A stretch of DNA of 64,000 nt from Streptomyces roseicoloratus (GTDB lineage Bacteria; Actinomycetota; Actinomycetes; Streptomycetales; Streptomycetaceae), in NCBI RefSeq assembly GCF_004117935.1, contig NZ_SDOY01000112.1, forward strand, positions 1 through 64,000, given 5' to 3'. This document shows positions 10,366 to 17,599 of this stretch, piece by piece. The position numbers and the translations under genes are program-made. The notes under the pieces are model-generated. The model was not told the DNA's origin, did not search any database, and worked only from the letters and a program-made list of their open reading frames with translations. How positions within the stretch are numbered: position 1 is the stretch's first letter; each line of letters begins with the position of its first letter.

Positions 10366-10882
10366 TTGTCAGAAGCGGATGTGATGATCCGTCGCATGGC
10401 TGCCTGGCTCGACAGCACCGACTTCGCCCGCTACGCGCTCATCCCGGAGGAACTCCTCCCGATAGGGGAAGGAACCGAGACGGACGACGTGATCGACGAG
10501 TACGTCTCGGCCCTGCGGCTGGCCGGCCGCGACATCCTGACGCTCGGCGCCGAGCCCCTGTCCGTCACCTGGCTCGCCGAACCCCTCACATTCGCGCGCT
10601 GGTGCTACGCCGACGACGACACGGGGCTGCTGTCCACCGTCCACGGCGCCGGATCCGCCGGCGGCTGGAAGGACGTCCTCACCCTCGAACTCGGAGGACG
10701 ATACGTCCTGGCCGACGCCGCCTACGAGGCCGACAGGGATCCTCGGCTCCCTGCGACATGCACAGCAGCCGGCGGAGGCGCTCCGCGTCGAACTGTCACC
10801 GGGCCGCTATCGCGTCCAGTCGCTGATCGTCGATCCCGACCCCAAGATGCAGTACGTGCTGGCGCGGCTGCTGCCCGAATAA
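10366..10882 (+). pseudogene. Imm21-like immunity gene with a frameshift
   Basis: The first part reads WLDSTDFARYALIPEELLPI ... ILTLGAEPLSVTWLAEP ... FARWCYADDD, the pattern I recall for the Imm21 immunity family. It continues normally to about position 10738 (YEADR). The expected C-terminal half (LGSLRHAQQPAEALRVELSPGR ... QYVLARLLPE, TAA at 10880) lies in another frame. One indel near 10735-10745 would restore about 165 residues. Either the gene is broken or there is a sequencing error. The start could be the GTG at 10381 or the ATG at 10396, since the upstream region is short. Confidence 0.65.
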
Positions 10883-10922
10883 TCGTTCAGCCGACGAGCC
10901 CTCCCTCTGATGGGATGCGGTC

Positions 10923-11459
10923 ATGTACTACGCCGATCTCAGCCCCTACGCCTCCCCCATCACCGAGGACGGCGACGTGTTCACCGAGGTCGGCAGCGGC
11001 GTGCGGTTCGTCACCGTGCGCGATGCCTACCGCCGGCTCAACATCGGCTGGCTGGAGGCCGGACGGCCCTGGACCGCAGGCCCGGCACCCGCGGCGTTCG
11101 TGTCCAAGCTGCTGACGGTGCTGGAGGAGCAGGCCGTGAACCAGGCTCTCGGCATGCACGAGTGCGACCTGTGCCCCGAACCGCTCGACAATGCCCACCC
11201 CTGGTACGAACCCCGGCCGGGGCATCGGCGCGCGAGCGCCGGCACAGGAGAGATACGGATACCTGGAGAACCGGGAACCGCCTACGCGGCCCCCTCTCTG
11301 ATCGGGCACTACGTACTCGACCACGGCTACCTGCCGCCGAGGGAGTTCGTCGACGCCGTCCTCGCCTTCGACCTCCAGGACAGATCGGCCGCGTACCCCT
11401 CGATCGCCTTTCCCTGGATCCCCGACGACGCCGAACTGTACGACGCCAGGTTCGAGTAA
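10923..11459 (+). CDS. Hypothetical protein (possible DUF7919 type), CxxC-containing
   Basis: A 178-aa soluble protein starting MYYADLSPYASPI and ending DDAELYDARFE. It contains HECDLCPEPLDNAHP (a CxxC pair that may bind zinc) and a hydrophobic core GHYVLDHGYLPPREFVDAV. Proteins of this layout (Y-Y-A-D-L-S-P-Y at the start, W-I-P-D-D at the end) are widespread in Streptomyces, usually beside polymorphic-toxin or immunity genes. No function can be assigned. It lies 41 bp after the Imm21-like pseudogene on the same strand. Confidence 0.75.
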   Translation: MYYADLSPYASPITEDGDVFTEVGSGVRFVTVRDAYRRLNIGWLEAGRPWTAGPAPAAFVSKLLTVLEEQAVNQALGMHECDLCPEPLDNAHPWYEPRPGHRRASAGTGEIRIPGEPGTAYAAPSLIGHYVLDHGYLPPREFVDAVLAFDLQDRSAAYPSIAFPWIPDDAELYDARFE

Positions 11460-12316
11460 CGCCCCCTTCGGTGAACAGCATCAGGGCGAACGTCTGTCGA
11501 CCTACATCCGGATTAGCCTGATCAGCACGCGGCAAGACGCCTACCCCCGTGAGGGGCCTCGTCAGGCAAATATCCCGGGCCGCGGTTGTCTGACGCCGTC
11601 TCTAGCTGATCGTTCCGACGCATACGCTTCGGCGATGAACCCTGACCTCTTCACCCGGTTCGATATGGATGCGGCGTGAGCGCTTACCTACGGTGACGTG
11701 AACTCGTGCGCGGGCAGGACGGCCTCGCGGGCCTTGCCCCAGGCCCGCCGGTAGACGGAGCCGGCACCAGGTGGCGTCCTGCTGAGCGCGAGCGAGGACG
11801 GCGACGGCCCGGGCGAGGTCGGAGTCGTCGGGCAGCGGCCGGTGGGCGTGCATGTCGGTGCGGAGGATGTTCGCCCGGACCAGAGCATCGTCTGGGTCGG
11901 ACACCGGGGCAGCCGCCGGGGCGTCGGTGATGGCGGCCAGGGCGGGCGGGATGCGGTTCAGAGCGCTGGGAGGGCAGCGACGGCCGATTCGCAGAGCTCG
12001 ATGTGGACGTACCGGCCGACGCCGCAGCCCCACCGGAATGATCTTGCTAGGGCTGGTGCGATCACGGCGTCGGTGCCGTTCCGGACAGCCCCGTTCACCG
12101 GGCTGAGCCCGCGCTGCTTCGGCAAGTCGGTGACCCTGTTACGGCGCGAGGTCCCGGACGAGCTGCGGCGCGGGCGGCCGAGCTTCCTGGCCACCTTGGG
12201 CACTGCCCGCAGCACGGTCCTGGTCTCTGGTCGCGAGAAGGTCGAGCACCGCCCCCAGGAGGCGCAGTGCCGGCCGATGGAGGCGTGAGTGCCTGATCGC
12301 GAGCCCTGTCAGGCGC
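11460..12316. other. Gene-poor stretch with decayed sequences
   Basis: About 860 bp without an intact gene. It contains an IS5-type transposase fragment (listed separately). On the minus strand, 11690-11900, there is a protein-like piece (LVRANILRTDMHAHRP..., AVLARAQQDATWCRLRL) with no recognisable start. It reads as a decayed accessory junction. Confidence 0.6.
12061..12185 (+). mobile_element. Truncated IS5-type transposase N terminus
   Basis: The translation gives FRTAPFTGLSPRCFGK, then LRREVPDELRRGRPS. This matches the conserved start of the helix-turn-helix part of IS5/IS1182-like transposases of Streptomyces (GVSPRCFGKLVTRLRRE...LRRGRPW, from memory). Only about 40 residues survive and the DDE domain is missing. 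It is an inactive remnant; no flanking inverted repeats were found. Confidence 0.6.
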
Positions 12317-13030
12317 TCATGCCTCCAGCAGCTCCCTCAGCCGTGCGAGGTCGTCCCGCGCCACCTCCCGCTCCTCCTCTGTGAGGGCGAGGGCGGTGGC
12401 GCGGGCGAGGGCGGATGCGGCGGTCTTTTCGTCGGCGAGGCGGCCGGCGACGTCCGCGCGCAGGACGAGGAGGCGGAGCAGCTGTACGGGGGTGGGGGAC
12501 TCGTCCTCGATTCCCAGAGCGCGGTCGAGGATGCGGGCGGCGCCCGCCGCGTCCTCCTTCGAGTCCGCGAGGAGCGCCGCGTGGTGGAGGGCCCTGGCGA
12601 AGGTCTCCTTGGGGGCGGGCCGATGGTGCGGATCGTCGTTCGTCGGCTGCCCGATGCGGAGGCAGTTTCCGCCCGGGTCGGTCAGGAGGAACTGCCGCAC
12701 GCCGTACGTGGTGTCCTTGAGCGGCCCGATGCGCGGCAGGCCCCGGGTCGGGATCCTCCCGTACGCGGCCTTGAGGCCCGCCCGGAAGGCCGCGTGCAGT
12801 TCGTCCACGGCGCCGGTGCGGACGTAGCACGTGCTGTACGACGCCGTCGGGTCGTACTGCTTCATGCCGAAGAAGTGGAGCTGGATGCCGCCGCGCTCCA
12901 CGACGGCGTACGGGTTGGGGCTCCTCTGCCGGAAGGTCACCTCGAACCCCAGCGCGGTGTAGAAGTCGAGGACCGGCTGAAGGGTCCGGCACGGCAGGAT
13001 CGGAATGGTCTTCTCGTCCACGTTGCCCAT
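12317..13030 (-). CDS. VOC (glyoxalase/bleomycin-resistance) protein with helical C-terminal repeat domain
   Basis: A 237-aa protein. Residues about 1-130 are a VOC fold (IPILPCRTLQPVLDFYTALGFEV ... QLHFFGM ... FLLTDPGGNCLRIGQ), the form seen in bleomycin-resistance-like proteins. The C-terminal ~100 residues are a TPR-like all-helical domain (ETFARALHHAALLADSKEDAAGAARILDRAL...). Start: the ATG giving MGNVDEK. A 24-bp palindrome lies 7 bp upstream, so it is probably controlled by a local repressor not found nearby. Confidence 0.8.
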   Translation of the reverse strand: MGNVDEKTIPILPCRTLQPVLDFYTALGFEVTFRQRSPNPYAVVERGGIQLHFFGMKQYDPTASYSTCYVRTGAVDELHAAFRAGLKAAYGRIPTRGLPRIGPLKDTTYGVRQFLLTDPGGNCLRIGQPTNDDPHHRPAPKETFARALHHAALLADSKEDAAGAARILDRALGIEDESPTPVQLLRLLVLRADVAGRLADEKTAASALARATALALTEEEREVARDDLARLRELLEA

Positions 13031-13037
13031 GCCGAGC

Positions 13038-13061
13038 AGTCTAATCAAACTTGACTAGACT
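13038..13061. promoter_or_regulatory. 24-bp palindromic operator in front of the VOC gene
   Basis: AGTCTAATCAA, two bases (AC), then TTGACTAGACT. The arms match at 10 of 11 positions. It sits directly before the VOC start codon in AT-rich DNA and is the right size for a dimeric winged-helix repressor. Confidence 0.65.
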
Positions 13062-13286
13062 ATGTCCCCCGATCAGCGGCCTCGTTGGCGCGGCCATGCT
13101 CGGCATGGGGATCTCACAGGCGGCGAGCGGACGGGGGCATCTTCTGTGCGGAGCCCGGCTGGGCGGTGCGCCTCTCCAGGTCATCGAGCCGCCCGTCAAT
13201 GCAGCGGGCGTACGTCGTGAGCGGCAGTCGGCCGCTTTCAGCGTGCTCGCGCGGTGGGTGGAGTCGGCCACCGTCGAGCGCTGAAG

Positions 13287-13327
13287 CGCGGAGGGGTGCC
13301 GGCCGTAGTGGCCGGCACCCCTCCGCG
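13287..13327. terminator. Long perfect hairpin, terminator of the aminotransferase gene
   Basis: Perfect 18-bp arms (CGCGGAGGGGTGCCGGCC and its complement) around a GTAGT loop. It lies 18 bp past the aminotransferase stop. There is no U-run on either side, as is usual for Streptomyces terminators. Confidence 0.85.
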
Positions 13328-13344
13328 AAGGCGGGACCGGGACG

Positions 13345-14550
13345 TCAGGACAGCGCGTCCACGAAGCCCGCCAAGCGTCCCAGCGCCTCGTCGAGTTGCT
13401 CGGGCGGCACCGTGTACGAGATGCGGACGTGGTCCGGGGCGGCGAAGTCGGCTCCGGGGACGACCGCCACCCGGGCTTCGGCCAGGAGGAGTTCGGCGAA
13501 GTCGGCGGCGGAGGTGATGGCGCGGCCGGCGCAGGTCTTCCCGTACAGGCCGGTGACCTCGGCGAGGAGGAAGAAGGCGCCTTCGGCGTTGCCGTCGACC
13601 CGCAGGCCGGGGATGCCGCCGATCGCCTTGAGGGTCGCGAGGCGGCGGGCGTCCAGGGCGGAGCGGCGGCGCTCCAGTTCGGCGCCGAGGTCGGCGGTCA
13701 GCGCGCCGAGCGCGGCCCGCTGGGCGATGGAGGACGGCGCGGAGGCGGTGTGACTCTGCAGGGCCGTGACGGTGGAGGCCAGTTCGGCCGACGCTGCGAG
13801 CCAGCCGATGCGCCAGCCGGTCATGGCGAAGGTCTTGGAGACGCCGCCGATGGTGACGGTGCGGGCGGCGATCTCGGCGCCCAGCGCGGCCACGGAGGCG
13901 AAGCGGGCGTCGCCGAAGACCCAGTGGTCGCAGATCTCGTCACTGATGATGACGAGGTCGTGCTCCACGGCCACTTCGGCCAGGGCGGCCAGTTCGTCGC
14001 GGCTGTAGACGACGCCGGAGGGGTTGGCGGGGCTGTTGAGGAGCATGATCCTCGTGCGGTCGGTGACCGCTTCCCGTACCTGCTCGGGTGTGACCTTCAG
14101 GCCGGCGCCGGGGGCGGGGCGGACGGGGACCGGGGTTCCGCCGGCCAGGGCGATGAGGTGGGGGTAGCTGACCCAGTACGGGGCGGGGACGAGCACCTCG
14201 TCGCCCGGGTCGAGCAGGGACGTAAAGGCGTAGTGCAGGGCCTGCTTGGCACCCGCCGTCACGACGACCTGTGGTGCCTCGTACGCCGTGCCGTGGCGGT
14301 TGAGGTGCGCGGCGATCGCCGTACGGAGTGCGGGAACACCTGCCGCCGGGGTGTAGCGGGAGAAGTCCTCGGCGATGGCCAGCTCCGCCGCGCGGGCGGC
14401 GGGCTCGACGGTCGGGAACGCCGGTTCGCCGCTGGTCAGGTTGACGACGTCGACGCCTTCGGCGACGAGGGCCTTGGCCTGGGCGTCGAGAGCGGCGGTG
14501 GCCGAGGGCGGGACGGCGGCGGCTCGCACGGAGGGGCGGAGCGGGTTCAC
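13345..14550 (-). CDS. Class I pyridoxal-phosphate aminotransferase
   Basis: A 401-aa AspC/Tat-type fold-I aminotransferase. Landmarks: LTSGEPAFPTVEPA near the N terminus, the cofactor motif NSPANPSG, DEICDHWVFG, and the PLP-lysine motif SKTFAMTGWRIGW. The C-terminal substrate-carboxylate Arg is in HVRISY. The start is a GTG with GGGGAA upstream; a longer frame would run back through the small CxxC gene 17 bp upstream. Because that small gene is preceded by ArsR-type operator sites, the pair may be under ArsR control. Substrate unknown (aspartate or aromatic amino acids are usual). Confidence 0.87.
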   Translation of the reverse strand: MNPLRPSVRAAAVPPSATAALDAQAKALVAEGVDVVNLTSGEPAFPTVEPAARAAELAIAEDFSRYTPAAGVPALRTAIAAHLNRHGTAYEAPQVVVTAGAKQALHYAFTSLLDPGDEVLVPAPYWVSYPHLIALAGGTPVPVRPAPGAGLKVTPEQVREAVTDRTRIMLLNSPANPSGVVYSRDELAALAEVAVEHDLVIISDEICDHWVFGDARFASVAALGAEIAARTVTIGGVSKTFAMTGWRIGWLAASAELASTVTALQSHTASAPSSIAQRAALGALTADLGAELERRRSALDARRLATLKAIGGIPGLRVDGNAEGAFFLLAEVTGLYGKTCAGRAITSAADFAELLLAEARVAVVPGADFAAPDHVRISYTVPPEQLDEALGRLAGFVDALS

Positions 14551-14566
14551 GGGGTTCCCCAGGAGG

Positions 14567-14740
14567 TCAGAGGCGGACGGCGAGGTGGTTGAGCGTGGTC
14601 TCGTGGCCCCGCCGGAGGGCCGCGGCCCGGGCGCTCCGGTCGACGACCTCCACGCAGCCGTCACAGAAGCGGACGTCGGCCGTACGCGAGGACTGACGGG
14701 CGTTGCGGAGCCGGCGGAGGGACGCAAGAAGGGACGACAT
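14567..14740 (-). CDS. Small CxxC protein, first gene of the aminotransferase operon
   Basis: A 57-aa basic protein, MSSLLASLRRLRNARQ..., with one C-D-G-C motif near residue 26. A GAGG ribosome-binding site precedes its ATG, and an ArsR-type operator lies 15 bp upstream. It is followed 16 bp later by the aminotransferase. Proteins of this size with CDxC are common orphans in Streptomyces. No function assigned; the thiol pair and operator make a metal or metalloid link possible. Confidence 0.55.
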   Translation of the reverse strand: MSSLLASLRRLRNARQSSRTADVRFCDGCVEVVDRSARAAALRRGHETTLNHLAVRL

Positions 14741-14754
14741 GACTCGACCTCGAT

Positions 14755-14774
14755 TCATAGACGCTTATCTATGA
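14755..14774. promoter_or_regulatory. ArsR-type operator, site 1
   Basis: TCATAGAC-N4-ATCTATGA, an imperfect palindrome belonging to the TCATAGAY-N4-GTCDATGA set found five times in this window. It lies between the small CxxC gene and the arsR-type gene. Confidence 0.7.
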
Positions 14775-14791
14775 GAAGAGTATGGCGTGAT

Positions 14792-14811
14792 TCATAGATG
14801 AGAGTCAATGG
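14792..14811. promoter_or_regulatory. ArsR-type operator, site 2
   Basis: TCATAGAT-N4-GTCAATGG, the second copy of the same operator, 17 bp after site 1 and about 70 bp before the arsR-type start. Confidence 0.7.
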
Positions 14812-14881
14812 GTTGACCCCCTCGGTCCGGGAGCCGGTCGGCCCTGGACGCGACAGGCCGCCATCGGCCACATTGGGCCGC

Positions 14882-15247
14882 ATGATCGAGCCCCTGACCA
14901 CCGAGACGCCGTCCGGAACCTGCTACCCCGCCCCGATGACGCCGGATCAGGCAGAGGAGCTGTCGGTCATGTTCAAGGCCCTGGCGGACCCGGTACGCCT
15001 GCGGATCGCCAGCATCGTCGCCTGCTGCCCGGCGGGCGAGGTCTGCATGGGCGAGATCGCCGCCGAGTTCGACCTGACCGGTCCGACCATCAGTCACCAC
15101 CTACGCAAGCTGCGGGAGGCCGGCATCCTCGCCTCGGAGCGGCGCGCGAACGAGGTCTACTACTTCGTCCGCCCGGACCGGATCGAGCACCTGATAGGCC
15201 CGCTCGCGGGAATGCGCAGCGCGGCCTGCGCACCATCGAGCTGCTGA
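14882..15247 (+). CDS. ArsR/SmtB-family regulator 1
   Basis: A 121-aa winged-helix repressor: ELSVMFKALADPVRLRIASIV, then the recognition helix GPTISHHLRKLREAGILASERRANEVYYFV. Candidate thiol ligands: Cys in GTCYPAP (N terminus), CC before PAGEVCMGEI, and a C-terminal CAPSSC. The canonical CxC of alpha3-type arsenic sensors is replaced by C-M-G-E, so the inducer site may use the terminal cysteines. Start ATG at MIEPLT; an in-frame ATG 84 bp upstream lies inside the operator and is rejected. Probably autoregulated through the two upstream sites. Confidence 0.88.
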   Translation: MIEPLTTETPSGTCYPAPMTPDQAEELSVMFKALADPVRLRIASIVACCPAGEVCMGEIAAEFDLTGPTISHHLRKLREAGILASERRANEVYYFVRPDRIEHLIGPLAGMRSAACAPSSC

Positions 15248-15259
15248 GCACGTGCGGAA

Positions 15260-15303
15260 ACGGCTGCGGCCCGCCCCGAAGCCTGGGAGCGGGCCGTTGC
15301 CGT
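15260..15303. terminator. Hairpin terminator after ArsR regulator 1
   Basis: Arms ACGGCTGCGGCCCGC and GCGGGCCGTTGCCGT pair with one bulge, 15 bp past the stop of the regulator. Confidence 0.6.
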
Positions 15304-15381
15304 CTTACGTGGTGCTGGTGCTGGTGCTGATGCTGGCGCTGGTGCGGTTCGCGGTGCCGCGGGGCACCGACCCCCTAGGGG

Positions 15382-16446
15382 TCAGAGCCAGATGGGGGCC
15401 GTGTAGCCCAGGACGAGCGCGCCGGTGAAGAGGATGCCGACGACCAGGGCGACGACGCGCCAGCGGGCGATGAGGAGCATGCCGCTGATGGCGCCGATGC
15501 TGGTGCCCGCGCCGGTCACGAGGAAGGCGAGCGCCGGGCCGGGGCCCATGCCGCCCTGCATCAGGGTGGCGACGAGCGGGAGCGAGCCGTCGGAGTTCAG
15601 GTAGACCGGGATGCCGATGAGGGCGGCGACGGGGACCGCGAAGACGTTGCCGTCGCCGAGGAACTCGGTGAGGTAATGGGTCGGGATCGAGTTGATGAGC
15701 AGGAAACCGAGGGTGGCAAAGCCCAGGAAGTAGAGGGCGAGGCGCTTGACGTTGACCTTCAGCTCCTCACCGAACTCCTTCAGCTTCAGTCGCTCCACGA
15801 CGCCGGCAGGGGCGGGCGTGGGGGCGGGCTTCGTGACGACCGGGCGAGTGAGCAGGGCCGTACGGGCCAGGCCGCCGCCACCGGCGGGAACACCGCCACC
15901 GGCCGAGACGCCACCACCGCCGGAACCCTCGGCACCGTCCTCGTCGCCGCAGCAGCTCTCGGACGCCTTCTCCTCCGCCTGGTTGGCGGTGAGGCGGGCC
16001 TGACCCTCCAGCCAGCCGGTCTTCTCGATCAGCCACGTGACGACACCGGCGAAGACGCCGAGCACCATCGCGGCCACGAAGAAGGTGGTCGCGAAGCCGA
16101 AGCCGAAGAGGCCGGTCGACAGCACGTACTCCTCGGGGCTGGTCAGGGGCGAGGCCACCATGAAGGTGACGACCGGCGTCCACGGCACGCTGGAGGCGAG
16201 CGCTCCGAGGACGACCGCGGTCGTACCGCAGGAACAGAACGGGGTGAGGGTCGCGAGGACGATCGCGCCGAGCACCGCGACCGCGGTCTTGCGGCGCATC
16301 CAGGCGGACAGGCGCTCCGCCCCGATGTAGACGGGGATGGCCGAGGCCAGGACCACGCTGACGAGCAGGAACGGCCAGTTGGCGGCGAGGGAGTGGCCGA
16401 CGTCCTGGGCGGTGCGCCACAGAACGTCGAGGACGGTGTCGATCAC
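15382..16446 (-). CDS. arsP: ArsP-like permease (DUF318/UPF0718)
   Basis: A 354-aa membrane protein with about eight predicted spans in two bundles, split by a cytoplasmic loop (about residues 165-245) containing a Ser-Cys-Cys-Gly motif and Gly-rich sequence. Signature TPFCSCGTTAVVLGAL follows the first bundle and GIPVYLNSDGSLPLVATLMQGG the second, as in ArsP permeases, which extrude trivalent organoarsenicals (roxarsone(III), methylarsenite). Start GTG with GGAG 7 nt upstream. It is divergent from regulator 2, and three ArsR-type operators lie between them. Export of an organoarsenical or arsenite is inferred. Confidence 0.8.
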   Translation of the reverse strand: MIDTVLDVLWRTAQDVGHSLAANWPFLLVSVVLASAIPVYIGAERLSAWMRRKTAVAVLGAIVLATLTPFCSCGTTAVVLGALASSVPWTPVVTFMVASPLTSPEEYVLSTGLFGFGFATTFFVAAMVLGVFAGVVTWLIEKTGWLEGQARLTANQAEEKASESCCGDEDGAEGSGGGGVSAGGGVPAGGGGLARTALLTRPVVTKPAPTPAPAGVVERLKLKEFGEELKVNVKRLALYFLGFATLGFLLINSIPTHYLTEFLGDGNVFAVPVAALIGIPVYLNSDGSLPLVATLMQGGMGPGPALAFLVTGAGTSIGAISGMLLIARWRVVALVVGILFTGALVLGYTAPIWL

Positions 16447-16462
16447 GGGGGGCTCCAGCAAC

Positions 16463-16482
16463 TCATAGACGGCTGTCGATGA
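16463..16482. promoter_or_regulatory. ArsR-type operator, site 3
   Basis: TCATAGACGGCTGTCGATGA, the most symmetric copy (7 of 8 arm positions), 16 bp in front of the arsP-like start. Confidence 0.78.
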
Positions 16483-16500
16483 GTCAGACTCTGCCGGAAC

Positions 16501-16520
16501 CCATAGATGACTGTCAATGG
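16501..16520. promoter_or_regulatory. ArsR-type operator, site 4
   Basis: CCATAGAT-N4-GTCAATGG, a weaker copy midway between the divergent permease and regulator genes. Confidence 0.65.
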
Positions 16521-16534
16521 ATCTCGGGAACAAT

Positions 16535-16554
16535 TCATAGATGACCGTCGTTGA
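16535..16554. promoter_or_regulatory. ArsR-type operator, site 5
   Basis: TCATAGAT-N4-GTCGTTGA, 7 bp upstream of the start codon of regulator 2; binding here would block that gene's own expression. Confidence 0.7.
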
Positions 16555-16561
16555 GTCGGGT

Positions 16562-16915
16562 ATGCCCACGTCGATCTCGGAGCTGTGCTGCTCCCCCGTG
16601 CTCGCCGGCCCGCTCACGCCCGAGGCCGCCGACGATCTCGCGACCGCCCTGAAGGTGGTCGCCGACGCCACCCGCCTGCGCCTGCTCGGCCTGATCCGTT
16701 CCCAGCCCAGCGGCGAGGCGTGCACCTGCGACCTCACGGAGCCCTTGGGCCTCACCCAGCCGACCGTCACCCACCACCTCCGGGTGCTGTACGAGGCCGG
16801 GTTCCTGGAGCGCGAGAAGCGGGGGCGCCAGACCTACTACCGGATCGCCCCGGAGAGCATGAGCGTGCTCTGCCAGGCGCTGGACCCGTCGCCCCAGCTC
16901 CTCGCCGCGGGCTGA
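16562..16915 (+). CDS. arsR: ArsR-family arsenic-responsive regulator 2 (CxC type)
   Basis: A 117-aa winged-helix repressor with the classic sensing motif ACTCDL (CxC) at the start of the recognition helix (TQPTVTHHLRVLYEAGFLEREKRGRQTYYRI). An N-terminal LCCSP adds two cysteines, as in the As(III) sensors of actinobacteria. It is divergent from the ArsP-like permease across a triple operator, the usual layout for autoregulated efflux units. Start ATG at MPTSIS; an ATG 21 bp earlier overlaps operator site 5. Confidence 0.92.
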   Translation: MPTSISELCCSPVLAGPLTPEAADDLATALKVVADATRLRLLGLIRSQPSGEACTCDLTEPLGLTQPTVTHHLRVLYEAGFLEREKRGRQTYYRIAPESMSVLCQALDPSPQLLAAG

Positions 16916-16940
16916 GGTCCTCGCCAACACCCCTTTCCAC

Positions 16941-16984
16941 AAGGGCCGGTTCACGCCCGCGTCACGCGGGAAGAACCGGCCCTT
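16941..16984. terminator. Hairpin terminator after ArsR regulator 2
   Basis: Perfect 12-bp arms AAGGGCCGGTTC / GAACCGGCCCTT, with a second small GC hairpin inside the loop. Confidence 0.8.
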
Positions 16985-16993
16985 CGGCATCTT

Positions 16994-17043
16994 CAGGCAG
17001 GTGGATGCCGGACGCGTTTCCTGCCACCAGTGATCTCTTCCAC
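16994..17043 (+). promoter_or_regulatory. 50-bp conserved element, copy A
   Basis: It is 42/50 identical, without gaps, to copy B at 20487-20536. Core shared strings: CAGGCAGGT, TGCCGGACGCG, TGCCA and TCTCTTCCAC. It lies 122 nt upstream of the secreted DGAGWD peptide gene, the same distance as copy B from its gene, so it is a promoter or operator and not a coding remnant. The likely reader is the TrmB/LuxR-type regulator encoded between the two copies (inference). Confidence 0.8.
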
Positions 17044-17165
17044 ACCCTGGGTGAGCTCGGACAGACTCATGGACACCGGAAGGGCGACAAGCCCTCCGGG
17101 ACCACCGGGAACGGCCTCCGAGCCGCCGGCCGACAAAGAGCCACCATCATCGCCAGGGGAGAGCC

Positions 17166-17525
17166 ATGTCTGTTCCGCGTACCTCGATGCGTCTTGCCAC
17201 CGCCGCACTCGTCGCCGTGATCGGACTCGGTGCCACCTCGACCCTGGGCGCGACCGCCCTCCCCGCCCTCGCCGGGGCCGGGCGGGACACCGCCCCCACC
17301 GCGCCCACCGACTCCACGGACGGTGCCGGCTGGGACGCGGCCACCGTCGTCCTCGCCTCCCCCCTCGACGGCGCGGGCTGGGACGTGGCTCCCACCACGG
17401 CCGACGACTCCACCGACGGCGCCGGGTGGGACGTGGCCCCCACCACGGCCGACGACTCCACCGACGGCGCCGGCTGGGACTCCGCCCCGACCGACCCCTC
17501 CACCGACGGCGCCGGCTGGGACTGA
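17166..17525 (+). CDS. Secreted peptide precursor with five DGAGWD repeats
   Basis: A 119-aa protein. Residues 1-36 form a Sec signal peptide (MSVPRTSMRLATAALVAVIG..., cleavage near ALAGA). The rest is Asp/Thr/Ala-rich and carries DGAGWD at residues 52, 68, 84, 100 and 114. The period is 16, 16, 16 and 14, and the last copy forms the exact C terminus. The spacers between units share STDGAGWD and VAPTTADD. Lacking any globular domain, it looks like a multi-copy peptide precursor (RiPP with repeated cores, or secreted signal). A GNAT/FemAB-like gene follows 74 bp later. A conserved 50-bp element lies upstream. Function unknown. Confidence 0.85.
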   Translation: MSVPRTSMRLATAALVAVIGLGATSTLGATALPALAGAGRDTAPTAPTDSTDGAGWDAATVVLASPLDGAGWDVAPTTADDSTDGAGWDVAPTTADDSTDGAGWDSAPTDPSTDGAGWD

Positions 17526-17599
17526 CCCGTACCCCTCGCCTTCCGCCGGGCACCCCCCGTACCCCAAGCGCACCGCTGACCCCACGAGGAGAGCACCCC

